Positions 1-10,460 are shown, numbered from the stretch's first letter. The stretch is 34,994 nt of DNA from Bacteroidales bacterium (GCA_028701945.1 JAQVPT010000003.1:1-34994); one strand, 5' to 3'. Notes: generated from the letters alone by a model not told the origin. Translations and numbers: made by a program.

Positions 1-2594
1 GAGATACGTGGCATTACAACAATTTGCGGTTTGTAATCCTCAAAAGCATTTGAATTTAATTGTGCCTCAGAATTTAGCAAATAAGGAGCTATACCATTTG
101 GGCTTGCAATTAATTTAGGATTCTCAATTTCAGTACCATTTGCGTCATACCAAACTGAACCTACACGGTATCCATTAACAGCACTAGGAGAAGATATATC
201 ATTAACATATACAACTGCATTATCTGGAATATTGCTAGGATGAGCTGTATTAGCTATAAGTCCTCTTTCGTCAGTATCACCAACAGTATAAGCCTCATGC
301 AATGTAAATTGGTCTTTAAGAACCATTTGGTTTGCATCGAATCTGTCAACACGAACACCTACATTAAAGATAAGATCTTTAAATGCAAATTTGTCTTGAA
401 TATAACCTGCAATATAGTTAGGCTCAAATGGTGCCATTGGTCTTTCAAGATATCCTTCTTCGCTTGTTTTGTTAAAGAAATCGTCAAAAGTAGGTTTATA
501 ATTTAATTTATCGCCTTTATAATCATAACCATAGTATGAAACATAACTACTTCCTTGGTTAAATAATTCATCAGGACTAAACCAGCTAAGGTCTAAAGAT
601 TCAGGATCATAAGAGTCTATATCAAGCCAATCAAGACTATTTACTGCTAAACCAAGACTTTCTCTCAATTTAATGTCAAATCTTGACTGAGATGATGCGT
701 CATAAAGTCTAGGATAATCTATTGTATCTAAAAATACTCCATTTTCATCTCTATATTGTATAGGATTATAAAGGTCTCTTTCGAGAATGTGATAATTTGT
801 CAAACTTCTTGCGAGTGTCCATAATCCAAATGGTCCAACCGCATAGTATGAGTCGCTTCTTTGCTCGAATTCAAATCCAAGACTAATCTCATGATTTTTT
901 ATGTCGGCAGAACCAGAAGCTGATACTCTAAACTGTGTTAAATCGTTCATTGAATATGATGTGTAAGGGTTTCCAGGACTAGCCCAGATACCATAAACGC
1001 TTGGTGCACCCATACCATTAAGTAAACCACCATTTTGCATAACAGAGTTTACATCTTTGGCATAGTAATCATCAAAATACTGGAAATACTGCTCAGTGTA
1101 TCTGGCAAGATCAGGATTTGATTCACCTGCTTCAAAATCTTCAATTCTATAAAACCACGTTTGTTGCAAATACGCTTCACTGCCTGTTAGCGAATCCTGT
1201 CCCCAGAAATAATATTTCTCTGGAGTAGTATTAAATTTGCCAACATGACCATACTCAAAGAAATTATCATTAAAATCTTTGTTATAGTACTTCTGATAAG
1301 TTTTTGAATAATCTACCTGAATTGTATAATAAGGATTCTTAATAATCGCTTCTTTTTCACTTTCTGAATTGTCTCTAAATTTTTGTGTTAATCTACCATA
1401 AACTCTCCAGTTATTGTATTTAATATTACCGTTATTATCAGAATTAAAAAGTTGGTTTGAATAAGAATATGCTCTCTGATCTCTATAATCTAGAGTACCA
1501 CCAAATGTTATATTAAGGTCTCTAATAGGAGAAATATCAATTTTTCCAGCAACATTAAAGCTTTTACTTTCTGCATTTTGTCTTGTTTTGTAATTTTGGA
1601 AAGCATCACTATGCAAGTATTCTGAGTTTTGATAAATAATTGCACCGTCATTTGATTGCACCAATTGTAGAGGATTATTTGTGATACTTTGAACAGCATC
1701 ATCGTTTGCTCTCCACTCGCCCACAGCTGATGGACCAGGGTCTTTAACAAGATTACCTTCAAGTGAAAGCAAGAAGCCAGCAACGGTTCTTTTTCTGTTT
1801 GTACCGTCTTCATTAATTGTCCAAATCGGACCTGACAACATTAATCCACCAAGATTGTACCCGTAAGGATCCAAAAATTGTGAAGTAACAAGTTCAGCAC
1901 CACCAAAATATTTTGAAGTAGGACCTTTTGTTGTAATTGAGATAATACCTCCAGTAGCATCACCATACTGAGCAGGTAATCCTCCCGTAATAACTTGAAC
2001 TTGCTCAGTTGCAGATTTTGGTACGGAACTTGATCCACGCACTTTAACACCATCAACATAATAAACAGTTCCTTCTGAACGGGCACCTCTAATAGAACCT
2101 ACTTCACCATTTTCGGAATACACACCACCAACTGTTGTAGCAACAGCAGCAGCCGAACGTCCCGGCATTTTTGCAATATCTTCGGAGGTTACTGTACCTC
2201 CCGACGCAGTTTGGTCTTTCGCAATAAGCGGTACTTTGTACTCTTTAATTTCAACTTCACCAAGCATCTCGGCCGACGGATTTAGTTTAAAATTCTGAAA
2301 AGTAATACTCCCAGCAGGAATTTGAACACTTGTGTACTGAAGTGTCGAATACCCAACATAAGAAGCAGACACTGTGTACTTACCAGCTGGTATAGGTTTA
2401 ATACTATAATTACCGTCAAAGTCTGTCATCCCTCCGGTAACAATATTCCCATTCTCTTCAATCGTCACGTTCGCAAACGGGATTGGTTCATCAGTTGTTG
2501 CATCACTTATGGTACCATTTAATGCCCCTTGAGCAAACAACCCTGCACTTGCTCCTGCAAATGCCATAATAATTAGTAGTAATTTTCGTAACAT
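1..2594 (-). CDS. TonB-dependent outer membrane receptor with N-terminal carboxypeptidase-regulatory-like domain (C-terminus beyond window)
   Basis: Manual minus-strand translation from ATG at 2594: MLRKLLLIIMAFAGASAGLFAQGALNGTISDATTDEPIPFANVTIEENG... then plug-like ...GGVYSENGEVGSIRGARSEGTVYYVDGVKV... The frame is still open at position 1 in the same phase (...YLLNSEAQLNSNAFEDYKPQIVVMPRI), so it is missing from the ORF list only because it has no stop in the window. Confidence 0.9.
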   Translation of the reverse strand, partial: MLRKLLLIIMAFAGASAGLFAQGALNGTISDATTDEPIPFANVTIEENGNIVTGGMTDFDGNYSIKPIPAGKYTVSASYVGYSTLQYTSVQIPAGSITFQNFKLNPSAEMLGEVEIKEYKVPLIAKDQTASGGTVTSEDIAKMPGRSAAAVATTVGGVYSENGEVGSIRGARSEGTVYYVDGVKVRGSSSVPKSATEQVQVITGGLPAQYGDATGGIISITTKGPTSKYFGGAELVTSQFLDPYGYNLGGLMLSGPIWTINEDGTNRKRTVAGFLLSLEGNLVKDPGPSAVGEWRANDDAVQSITNNPLQLVQSNDGAIIYQNSEYLHSDAFQNYKTRQNAESKSFNVAGKIDISPIRDLNITFGGTLDYRDQRAYSYSNQLFNSDNNGNIKYNNWRVYGRLTQKFRDNSESEKEAIIKNPYYTIQVDYSKTYQKYYNKDFNDNFFEYGHVGKFNTTPEKYYFWGQDSLTGSEAYLQQTWFYRIEDFEAGESNPDLARYTEQYFQYFDDYYAKDVNSVMQNGGLLNGMGAPSVYGIWASPGNPYTSYSMNDLTQFRVSASGSADIKNHEISLGFEFEQRSDSYYAVGPFGLWTLARSLTNYHILERDLYNPIQYRDENGVFLDTIDYPRLYDASSQSRFDIKLRESLGLAVNSLDWLDIDSYDPESLDLSWFSPDELFNQGSSYVSYYGYDYKGDKLNYKPTFDDFFNKTSEEGYLERPMAPFEPNYIAGYIQDKFAFKDLIFNVGVRVDRFDANQMVLKDQFTLHEAYTVGDTDERGLIANTAHPSNIPDNAVVYVNDISSPSAVNGYRVGSVWYDANGTEIENPKLIASPNGIAPYLLNSEAQLNSNAFEDYKPQIVVMPRI

Positions 2595-2752
2595 ATTAGA
2601 GTTTTACTTTATACAATAACTTAACCCAATTAGAAAAGGTGTAAATATAATACACAATTAATCATTGACCAAAATATTTGAACTTAAAAATCATCTTTTT
2701 TTTAAAATATATACTTAACATCGTTTAAATTAGATAAATATGAAATAAATAA

Positions 2753-3106
2753 TTATCTGGAATTCTTTACAGATTCGCGTTTCGACTTTTTCATGCGTTT
2801 CCAAGTGCGTTTTCCATCAATAATATCTTTACCTCCGCCATTTATTATTTTATTGTGTTTCTTAACTGCTTTTTTGTGTAATTTTCTATTTTTTTTATCT
2901 TTTTTCTGCTTCTCCTTTATTGTTGCGTCTTCTAATTTCATAATTCGTCTGTCTTCTCGAGTCGGTTTTATCCGCTTTGATCGTTGCGACTTCATGTACT
3001 TTTCGTTATCAATACTACGATTTGATTGTGAAAAGCTATTTACAGGCAATAAAATAAATATGACACAAGTTAATATTAGTAAGAATTTAGTTAATTTTGC
3101 ATCCAT
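2753..3106 (-). CDS. Small secreted highly basic hypothetical protein
   Basis: 117-aa ORF with an N-terminal signal peptide (KFLLILTCVIFILLPVNSFSQ) followed by a K/R-rich tail. Confidence 0.65.
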   Translation of the reverse strand: MDAKLTKFLLILTCVIFILLPVNSFSQSNRSIDNEKYMKSQRSKRIKPTREDRRIMKLEDATIKEKQKKDKKNRKLHKKAVKKHNKIINGGGKDIIDGKRTWKRMKKSKRESVKNSR

Positions 3107-3133
3107 ATTAAATCAAGAATAAAAATAAAAATT

Positions 3134-3562
3134 ATGCGGTCAAAGATAGTAATTATTTTAACAACAGCTATTTTGTTGTACGTTTTTCCTGCTTGTGATA
3201 AGGAAGATAGAATCCCTTATGTATATGTGAATTTTGTTGTTTATCCCGATTTGCCAGAATATGTAAGCATCAAAACCCCTGGAAATTTCGTCTATCTAAC
3301 TGGCGGCGTGAAAGGTATCGTCTTATATTGTCAGTTTACAGATGAGTATCTCGCTTACGAAAGGAATTGCCCAAACGATCCATATCAAAAGAATGCAATT
3401 CTTGACGTTGATTCGACAGGTCTTTTCCTTGTTTGCAGAAACTGTGACTCAAAATTCTCTATCTATGACGGCTCTATTGTCGAAAGTCCGTCAAAATATC
3501 CAGTTTTACGTTATCAAACCTATCTCGATAATCAGGCTCTTTACATTAATAATTATAATTAA
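3134..3562 (+). CDS. Rieske-like lipoprotein with a non-canonical cluster motif
   Basis: Lipobox-like N-terminus (ILLYVFPAC); C-terminal pattern NCPNDP...GLFLVCRNCDSKFSIYDGSIVESPSKYPVLRY resembles the Bacteroidota Rieske-fold lipoproteins. Confidence 0.7.
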   Translation: MRSKIVIILTTAILLYVFPACDKEDRIPYVYVNFVVYPDLPEYVSIKTPGNFVYLTGGVKGIVLYCQFTDEYLAYERNCPNDPYQKNAILDVDSTGLFLVCRNCDSKFSIYDGSIVESPSKYPVLRYQTYLDNQALYINNYN

Positions 3563-3709
3563 TCCCTTTTTTCGCACAAACACTATATTATTAATAGGTG
3601 CATGATATGATGCAAATTTATTTGCAAATGACTGATGTCCGATAAAATTAAAAAAGATATGTTTAGGTTGGATAAAAGGCAAGAAGTGCGTAGTTTAATA
3701 AGTTTTAAC

Positions 3710-3739
3710 AAAAAAAAACGGATTCATTTCTGAACCCGT
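3710..3739 (-). terminator. Intrinsic terminator downstream of ahcY
   Basis: ACGGATTCA-tttc-TGAACCCGT (one non-Watson-Crick position) at 3718-3739, with a run of A at 3710-3718 (U-tract on the minus strand). Confidence 0.8.
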
Positions 3740-3765
3740 AAATTAAAACATAATATTTTTATTAT

Positions 3766-5181
3766 CTAATAACGATAATGATCAGGTTTATAAGGTCCAT
3801 CAATAGGAACACCTAAGTAATCGGACTGTTCTTGAGTCATTTTTGTAAGTTTAACACCTATTTGCTCAAGGTGCAATCTTGCAACCTCTTCATCTAATTG
3901 TTTCGATAATCTGTAAACATCAACATCATAATCGTTTTGCCACAAATCTAATTGAGCAAGTGTTTGATTTGAGAAAGAGTTACTCATTACAAAAGATGGA
4001 TGTCCAGTAGCACAACCTAAATTAACAAGACGTCCTTGTGCTAGCATATAAAGAGAGTTACCTGTTGGGAAAGTGTATTTATCAACTTGAGGTTTAATTT
4101 CAATTTTCTTAACATCTTTTGCTGCATCAAGTTTTTCAACTTGAATTTCATTGTCGAAGTGTCCGATGTTACAAACAATAGACTGATCTTTCATTTGACG
4201 CATATGCTCAAGAGTCAAAACATGTTTATTTCCTGTTGTTGTTACAAAGATATTTCCAACTTTAAGAGCTTCTTCGATTGTAGTAACTTCAAAACCTTCC
4301 ATTGCAGCTTGCAAAGCACAAATTGGGTCAATCTCGGTAACAATAATTCTTGCACCGTAACCTTTCATAGATTTTGCTGAACCTTTTCCTACATCACCAT
4401 ACCCAAGTACGACTACTACTTTACCAGCAATCATAACATCAGTTGCACGTTTGATACCATCAGCCAAAGACTCACGGCAACCATAAAGGTTATCAAATTT
4501 TGATTTTGTTACTGAATCATTAACATTTATTGCTGGGAAAAGTAAAGTTCCTTTTTCCATCATTTGGTAAAGACGGTGCACTCCAGTAGTTGTTTCTTCA
4601 GATGTTCCTTTAAGTTCAGCAACTGCTCTTGTCCACTTGGAATTATCTTTAGCTAAAACTTTTTTTAGAGTTTCTAAAATAATTCTTTCTTCGTTATTGG
4701 TTGCTTCAACATTTAAAGTTGATGCGTCTTTTTCTGCAAAATATCCTTTGTGTACTAATAATGTAGCATCTCCACCATCATCAACAATTAGTTGTGGTCC
4801 TTTTCCTCCTGGGAATGATAAAGCTTGTAGAGTACACCACCAATATTCTTCCAAAGTTTCGCCCTTCCATGCAAAAACTGGCACGCCTGTTTCAGCAATT
4901 GCTGCTGCGGCATGATCTTGTGTCGAAAAAATATTACAGCTCGCCCATCTCACATCAGCACCAAGTTCTACCAATGTTTCAATTAAAACTGCGGTCTGTA
5001 TTGTCATGTGTAATGAACCAGTAATACGAGCTCCTTTAAGCGGTTTTTCTGCAGAGTATTTGTTGCGAATGCTCATCAATCCTGGCATCTCTTTCTCTGC
5101 GATTTCAATTTCTTTGCGTCCCCATGCGGCAAGACTCATGTCTTTTATTTTGTAGGGTAAATTGCTAATTAATTCTTCCAT
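3766..5181 (-). CDS. ahcY: Adenosylhomocysteinase (S-adenosyl-L-homocysteine hydrolase)
   Basis: 471 aa; [60 protein letters not shown]-terminal KPDHYRY. Confidence 0.97.
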   Translation of the reverse strand: MEELISNLPYKIKDMSLAAWGRKEIEIAEKEMPGLMSIRNKYSAEKPLKGARITGSLHMTIQTAVLIETLVELGADVRWASCNIFSTQDHAAAAIAETGVPVFAWKGETLEEYWWCTLQALSFPGGKGPQLIVDDGGDATLLVHKGYFAEKDASTLNVEATNNEERIILETLKKVLAKDNSKWTRAVAELKGTSEETTTGVHRLYQMMEKGTLLFPAINVNDSVTKSKFDNLYGCRESLADGIKRATDVMIAGKVVVVLGYGDVGKGSAKSMKGYGARIIVTEIDPICALQAAMEGFEVTTIEEALKVGNIFVTTTGNKHVLTLEHMRQMKDQSIVCNIGHFDNEIQVEKLDAAKDVKKIEIKPQVDKYTFPTGNSLYMLAQGRLVNLGCATGHPSFVMSNSFSNQTLAQLDLWQNDYDVDVYRLSKQLDEEVARLHLEQIGVKLTKMTQEQSDYLGVPIDGPYKPDHYRY

Positions 5182-5283
5182 CTATTATTGTTTTATATTT
5201 AATTTATAAATCTGTGCAAAAATAATCAGTTTTAATCAATTCACAAAATTATTTAATGTCTGCAAAAAAACTATCACTTTTTG

Positions 5284-5409
5284 AGTCTTTGATAAGAAGA
5301 CGTCAAAGACAAGGCTTTTGAAATTTCTGAAACTAAGGAGTTTACTTTTCGTAAATGACTGTTTCAGAAATGAGAGTAACGCCGTATTTGACGTTTTCTT
5401 GCAAAGACT
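5284..5409. repeat. Nested long inverted repeat between ribF and ahcY
   Basis: Outer arms 5284-5307 AGTCTTTGATAAGAAGACGTCAAA and 5387-5409 (reverse complement AGTCTTTGCAAGAAAACGTCAAA); inner perfect 11-bp arms ATTTCTGAAAC 5323-5333 / GTTTCAGAAAT 5361-5371; near the apex AGTTTAC..GTAAATGACT. Confidence 0.85.
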
Positions 5410-6310
5410 ATTTAAAATAAGCTATCGTATCTTCTTTGTCCTTGTGTAATTGCACTATCAAATCATCTACGTTGTCAAATTTAATCTCACTTCGTATCCT
5501 CTCTAAAAAGTTTATTTGTATTTCATGCCCATATAAATCAGAATTAAAATCTGGAATATGAAATTCTATACTTAATTGCTGCCCATTAAAACTTGGTCTT
5601 GTTCCAATATTCAACATCGCAGGTAAACTCTCATCACTTACTATTGCGGTACAAATATAAACTCCGTTAGCGGGTATAAGTTTATATTCATCAATATTCC
5701 CTAAATTAGCTGTCGGAAAACCAATTGTCCTTCCTATTTGATAGCCACTAACTACCGAACCAATTATCGAATAATTATAGCCTAAGAATTTATTAGCCTG
5801 TTTTACTTCTCCTTGTTCTAAAAGTTCGCGGATTTTTGAGGAGTTTACTTTAAGATTGTTCTCCAAAGTAAATTCTTTAGGAAAGCTTACAGGAAGATTT
5901 TTTCCAGTTTCGTCAAAACTTGTATCTCCTTTTTTACCAAAAGAATTATTATAACCCATTACTAACTCAGATGCAGCGAGTTTATTTATTAAAATATCAT
6001 TTATAAATTTTGCATTCTCGGTATTTGCAAGCTCATCATTAAAATTAAGAATTAAAAGGTTTTTTACTCCAATCGATTCAAATAATCTCAATTTCTCTTC
6101 ATAAGTGCTTAAGAGTTTTATAGGGCGACCAAAATGAATTGACGGATGTGGCCAAAGGCTTATAACTAATTCATCTGTGTTAGCAGAAATGGCTTTTTCT
6201 TGTAAATGTTTTATTAGAAATTTATGACCTAAATGAACTCCGTCAAAAAAACCTATCGTGCTAACGCAATTCTTTGGAATATTTTCGTTTATATTTGTAT
6301 ATATTTTCAA
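5408..6310 (-). CDS. ribF: Bifunctional riboflavin kinase/FMN adenylyltransferase
   Basis: 300 aa; STIGFFDGVHLGHKFLI nucleotidyltransferase motif, VSSSKIRELLEQGEV-like NSSKIRELLEQGEV, GRTIGFPTANL, NIGTRPSFNG kinase motifs. Confidence 0.95.
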   Translation of the reverse strand: MKIYTNINENIPKNCVSTIGFFDGVHLGHKFLIKHLQEKAISANTDELVISLWPHPSIHFGRPIKLLSTYEEKLRLFESIGVKNLLILNFNDELANTENAKFINDILINKLAASELVMGYNNSFGKKGDTSFDETGKNLPVSFPKEFTLENNLKVNSSKIRELLEQGEVKQANKFLGYNYSIIGSVVSGYQIGRTIGFPTANLGNIDEYKLIPANGVYICTAIVSDESLPAMLNIGTRPSFNGQQLSIEFHIPDFNSDLYGHEIQINFLERIRSEIKFDNVDDLIVQLHKDKEDTIAYFK

Positions 6311-6337
6311 ATTACAAATTTTTGCAAATTTAAAAAA

Positions 6338-7537
6338 ATGAAATCAATAATTATTAAATACAGAAAACAAATAATAAAAATTCTGATATCCTATATAATA
6401 ATAGGTGTAACCATTTCTTGCCAACATGGTTCAGAGAAAAGTATTGCTATAGGTGGAGAAATCTCATCATATTCCAACAAAACAATAGTTTTAGAGGTTC
6501 TGATGCCAAATAGTATTGACACTCTATTAATTACGAAAACAGATAAAAACGGGCATTTTGAATTTGTCATAGACAGCACTCCTGGAGGGTTTCAACGTAT
6601 AAAAATTGATGATAATAATATGATTTATTTGTATCTAAAAAATAATGACCAAATTACAATTACAGGCGATTATCCAAATCTTGCAAGAACTTATAAGATT
6701 ACAGGCTCTGACGAATCGCTACTTTTAAAAAACATGAACCTTAGGCTAATCGAAAGTACCGATAAATTAAATGGGCTAAAAAAACAAGTTGGTGAAGCAG
6801 CAACGACACTAGGGTATAATATGGACTCCTTAATGAATGAAATAAATTTGACGGCACAGGAACTTTATGATTCGGACAAAAAGTTTTTGATAGATTTCAT
6901 AAAAGATAAGTCGTCGTCACCTGTTATATATATGGCACTTTATCAATACATTGGCACTACTCCTATTCTGACACCCGAAAAAGATATTGAAATATTTGAA
7001 TTTGTTTTGCAAAAGCTTAAAGAGAATAGTCCCGATTTACCGCATATTTTATTACTTGAATCTGTTGTAAGTAATTATAAATTACAAATGCAACAATTAA
7101 ATCGTCAATATCTAAACATTTCTGTTGGAAGCGACGCTCCAGATTTTGAACTTACTGATGACAAAGGAGATAAGAGGTATCTTAGTAATTTTGCAGGAGA
7201 AAATGTGATTATTGCCTTTTGGTCATCATTGAATAAAACCTCGGTCAGTAATATTAAAAATCTTAAAGAAATTAACAAAAACTATAATTACAAGATTATT
7301 TTAATATCCCTCGACACAAATCAAGAAAAATGGCACAAAGCAATAAAATCAAATAAAATTGAGGATTTTGTCAATTTGTGCGATTTTAAATCATGGGAAA
7401 GCGCGGTTGCAAAAATATACGGTTTAAAATCATTACCCGCTTATATTGTCGTTGACTCTCAATCGCAAATCCAATTTCTTACTGACGATATTAATAATTT
7501 ACAAGAAAAGGTTTTTGAATTTAGTTATGCTAAATAA
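6338..7537 (+). CDS. Lipoprotein with DUF4369-like N-terminus and TlpA/AhpC-TSA-like thioredoxin fold
   Basis: ORF 6233-7537; the most plausible start is the ATG at 6338 (MKSIIIKYRKQIIKILISYIIIGVTISCQ, lipobox). C-terminal SVGSDAPDFELTDDKGDKRYLSNFAGENVIIAFWSS...LKSLPAYIVVD. Confidence 0.85.
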   Translation: MKSIIIKYRKQIIKILISYIIIGVTISCQHGSEKSIAIGGEISSYSNKTIVLEVLMPNSIDTLLITKTDKNGHFEFVIDSTPGGFQRIKIDDNNMIYLYLKNNDQITITGDYPNLARTYKITGSDESLLLKNMNLRLIESTDKLNGLKKQVGEAATTLGYNMDSLMNEINLTAQELYDSDKKFLIDFIKDKSSSPVIYMALYQYIGTTPILTPEKDIEIFEFVLQKLKENSPDLPHILLLESVVSNYKLQMQQLNRQYLNISVGSDAPDFELTDDKGDKRYLSNFAGENVIIAFWSSLNKTSVSNIKNLKEINKNYNYKIILISLDTNQEKWHKAIKSNKIEDFVNLCDFKSWESAVAKIYGLKSLPAYIVVDSQSQIQFLTDDINNLQEKVFEFSYAK

Positions 7538-10460
7538 TCACTTTCATAAATTGTTACTTATTTTTCTGCTAATTTGTTTTAGTGGATTAGCATTAGCACA
7601 ACAAGAATTTAGACAAGAAGTAAATCATAAAATAAATGTGGAACTCAATGTCATTAACAAAACCTTGAAAGGGCAAATTCAAACTGAATATATTAATAAT
7701 TCTCCCGACACACTCTTATTCCTTTATTACCACCTTTGGCCAAATGCATATAAAAACTTAGAAACGCCTTTTGCCCAGCAGCAACTACAAATTGGGTCTT
7801 CCGATTTTTATTATTCTGACGATGAGTACAAAGGACATATAACATGTGAAAACTGTAAAATAAACGGCAATAATGTCAAATTTATTGAAATAGGAGAAGG
7901 AATAGAAGATATAAAAATTTTACAATTGCCTAATCCTCTTTTACCTAGCGATACATTAGTGTTTAGTGCTAATTTTGTTGTGCAGATACCAAAACTTACA
8001 AGTCGATTAGGCTGGAGTAATAAAGATTTTTGCATTTCTCAGTGGTATCCAAAACCTGCTGTTTACGATTCTTACGGCTGGCATCCAATGTCATATCTTG
8101 ATGTAGGCGAATTTTATTCTGAATTTGGTCGCTTTGATGTTAATATTATTTTACCCGACAATTACTTAGTTGCGGCAACTGGTGACTTAACCAATAGACA
8201 AGAATTAAAACGACTTGAAAACTATGCCGATTTATGTAAAAAAATAAGTGTTAGGCAGGATATTATAAGCTTCGGAGACTCTACCAAAACAAAAACCTTA
8301 AATTTTGTTGCAAATAATGTTCATGATTTTGCATGGTTTTCTTCACCAGATTTTATTGTTGACAGAAAATTCCATTTTATGGAAACTCAAAATAGATATG
8401 TCAATTGCTGGGCATTTTATCATAAACATAATTTTGAGTTATGGTCAGAGGCAACTGATTATATTGCAAAAACAATTCATCTGATGAGTCAAAATGTTGG
8501 CGATTATCCATTTAATAATTGCACTGCCGTTGATGCTCCTTTGGGTGCAGGTGGAGGTATGGAATATCCGACAATTACAGTAGTTAGTGCAGATAATAAA
8601 CGTTCCTTAGAAAATGTGATTGCCCACGAAGTTATTCATAATTGGTTTTATGGTATGCTTGCAAGTAACGAAAGAGATAATCCATGGATTGACGAAGGTT
8701 TTACATCGTTTTATGAGTGCAAATATTTTGATCATTACTATCCCAACGAAGGAACATTTACTGGATTGATTAACAAAAACATTAAGATACACGGATTAGA
8801 AAAACTACCAGAAAGATATGCAAGGGAATTAGCCTGGAAATATTTAGTATCAGAGAACTTGCACCAAAACCCTAAGCTTAATTCTGAAGAGTTTTCAGTA
8901 TTTAATTATTTTATTTTATCATATTATAAACCTGTTATGGCTTTGTATAGTCTCGAAGAATACATTGGACACGATAATTTTCGCGAACTTATGAGAACTT
9001 TCTTTGATAAATACAAAAACACGCATATTTATCCCGAAGATTTAATCGAACATTTTTCATCTAACTCAAGTAAAGACATAACTTGGTTTTTTGATGATTT
9101 CTTACTTTCAAACAAAAAGCCAGACTATAAGATTTCTGGTTTAAGACAAGACAGCCTGATAATAAAAAATGTAGGAAAATGTTCGTCTCCTCTATTTTTA
9201 CAGATTGGCGACTCAATCATTATTAGCGATGGATTTACAGGCAAAAAAAGATTTTATATCGGGCAAAGCACTGATTTTGCAATTGACCCAGAATTTAAAA
9301 CTCTTGACCTTAATAGGTCTAATAATTATTACAGAAAAGGATTTTTAAAACCTAACAGACCTGTAAAACTCAGCATTGCAAATTTTATGGATAATCCACA
9401 AATTTTTCAGATACCAGTTTTGCCAATGCTTACATACAATACAGCAGATGGTTTTAGTCCAGGATTACTCATTTATACAAGTCCATTTCCTAAAAAGAAG
9501 TTTGAATTTCAGATTATGCCTTTATGGGGTATTAAAACTGGTTTATTGAACGGTTTTGCCAATATTTCGTATTTTATTCATCCTAAAGAAAAGATAATTA
9601 AAGAAATAGAGATTTTTACTTCCAGTCGCAGGTTTGGTCTAGGTGATGATATGAAAGGTTTTTATTTTAAATTTTCACAAGGACTTTGCATCAGGTTGAG
9701 AACAAATCCAAATAAAAACGTAACATCAGAGTTGATTATGCGAAATGTAACAGCAAACAGTTTTTATTTTTCCAAGAAGGTAAATTTGCATCAGGTTAAA
9801 TATGAATTTAATAATTATAGACTCATAAATCCATGGTCAATATCTGCAGATTTTCATGCAGGAAATGGGTTTAGTAAAATATCTGCCGAATTAATCAAAA
9901 CATTTAATTATAACGAAGATATCGGTTTACGAATTCGCTTATTTGCAGGTAAATTTTTGTATAGTTCAGATGTATATTATGGAAATTATAATTACAGGAT
10001 GTTCGGAAATACAGGCGATCAAGATTATTTTTATGACGAGCTATTTGTCGGCAGAACAGAAAATATTCGTCAAAATCCTGAAAACTTATGGGCACATCAA
10101 TATATTAGAAACGATGGCGGATATACGATGTTTTCACCATTAGGACAAACTGACAATTGGTTACTAGCACTAAATATTGACAGCGAAACTCCATTACGAG
10201 TGATTGATATTTATCTAAATATTGGAGCCTATCCACAAGAACTATCAGACCCAGTTGTAGTTTTATTCGAAACAGGTATTAAATTTAAAATTTTTAAGGA
10301 TTTTTTTAGTATGTATTTCCCAATATATGGCAGTAAAAATGTTTGGGACATTAGTAATGCTATTTATACAGAAAATTATCTGCAAAAAGTAAGATTTACA
10401 TTATCTTTGGACAAATTAAATTTATTGAATTACAGAAATAAACCATTTTTATTATTTTGA
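7527..10460 (+). CDS. M1-family (gluzincin) metallopeptidase
   Basis: ATG at 7527 gives a clean signal peptide (MLNNHFHKLLLIFLLICFSGLALAQ); GAGGGMEYP exopeptidase motif and VIAHEVIHNWFYG...NPWIDEGFTSFYE zinc motif. Overlaps the upstream stop codon. Confidence 0.93.
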   Translation: MLNNHFHKLLLIFLLICFSGLALAQQEFRQEVNHKINVELNVINKTLKGQIQTEYINNSPDTLLFLYYHLWPNAYKNLETPFAQQQLQIGSSDFYYSDDEYKGHITCENCKINGNNVKFIEIGEGIEDIKILQLPNPLLPSDTLVFSANFVVQIPKLTSRLGWSNKDFCISQWYPKPAVYDSYGWHPMSYLDVGEFYSEFGRFDVNIILPDNYLVAATGDLTNRQELKRLENYADLCKKISVRQDIISFGDSTKTKTLNFVANNVHDFAWFSSPDFIVDRKFHFMETQNRYVNCWAFYHKHNFELWSEATDYIAKTIHLMSQNVGDYPFNNCTAVDAPLGAGGGMEYPTITVVSADNKRSLENVIAHEVIHNWFYGMLASNERDNPWIDEGFTSFYECKYFDHYYPNEGTFTGLINKNIKIHGLEKLPERYARELAWKYLVSENLHQNPKLNSEEFSVFNYFILSYYKPVMALYSLEEYIGHDNFRELMRTFFDKYKNTHIYPEDLIEHFSSNSSKDITWFFDDFLLSNKKPDYKISGLRQDSLIIKNVGKCSSPLFLQIGDSIIISDGFTGKKRFYIGQSTDFAIDPEFKTLDLNRSNNYYRKGFLKPNRPVKLSIANFMDNPQIFQIPVLPMLTYNTADGFSPGLLIYTSPFPKKKFEFQIMPLWGIKTGLLNGFANISYFIHPKEKIIKEIEIFTSSRRFGLGDDMKGFYFKFSQGLCIRLRTNPNKNVTSELIMRNVTANSFYFSKKVNLHQVKYEFNNYRLINPWSISADFHAGNGFSKISAELIKTFNYNEDIGLRIRLFAGKFLYSSDVYYGNYNYRMFGNTGDQDYFYDELFVGRTENIRQNPENLWAHQYIRNDGGYTMFSPLGQTDNWLLALNIDSETPLRVIDIYLNIGAYPQELSDPVVVLFETGIKFKIFKDFFSMYFPIYGSKNVWDISNAIYTENYLQKVRFTLSLDKLNLLNYRNKPFLLF

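Noticed and set aside
1508-2522. Short ORFs inside the TonB receptor region (1508-1813, 1841-2086, 2322-2522)
   Set aside because: Out-of-frame or opposite-strand to a clearly recognisable long minus-strand CDS.
2753-3562. Divergent small basic protein plus Rieske-like lipoprotein as a toxin-antitoxin or defence pair
   Set aside because: Both have signal sequences and neither resembles known TA or defence families.
3611-3626. Palindrome TGCAAAT-tt-ATTTGCA as an operator
   Set aside because: AT-rich, short and located 3' of a gene; more likely a weak terminator or chance.
5182-5410. SAH or SAM riboswitch upstream of ahcY
   Set aside because: The inverted repeat lies about 100 nt upstream of ahcY and overlaps the ribF end; I could not match its sequence to a known SAH/SAM aptamer consensus.
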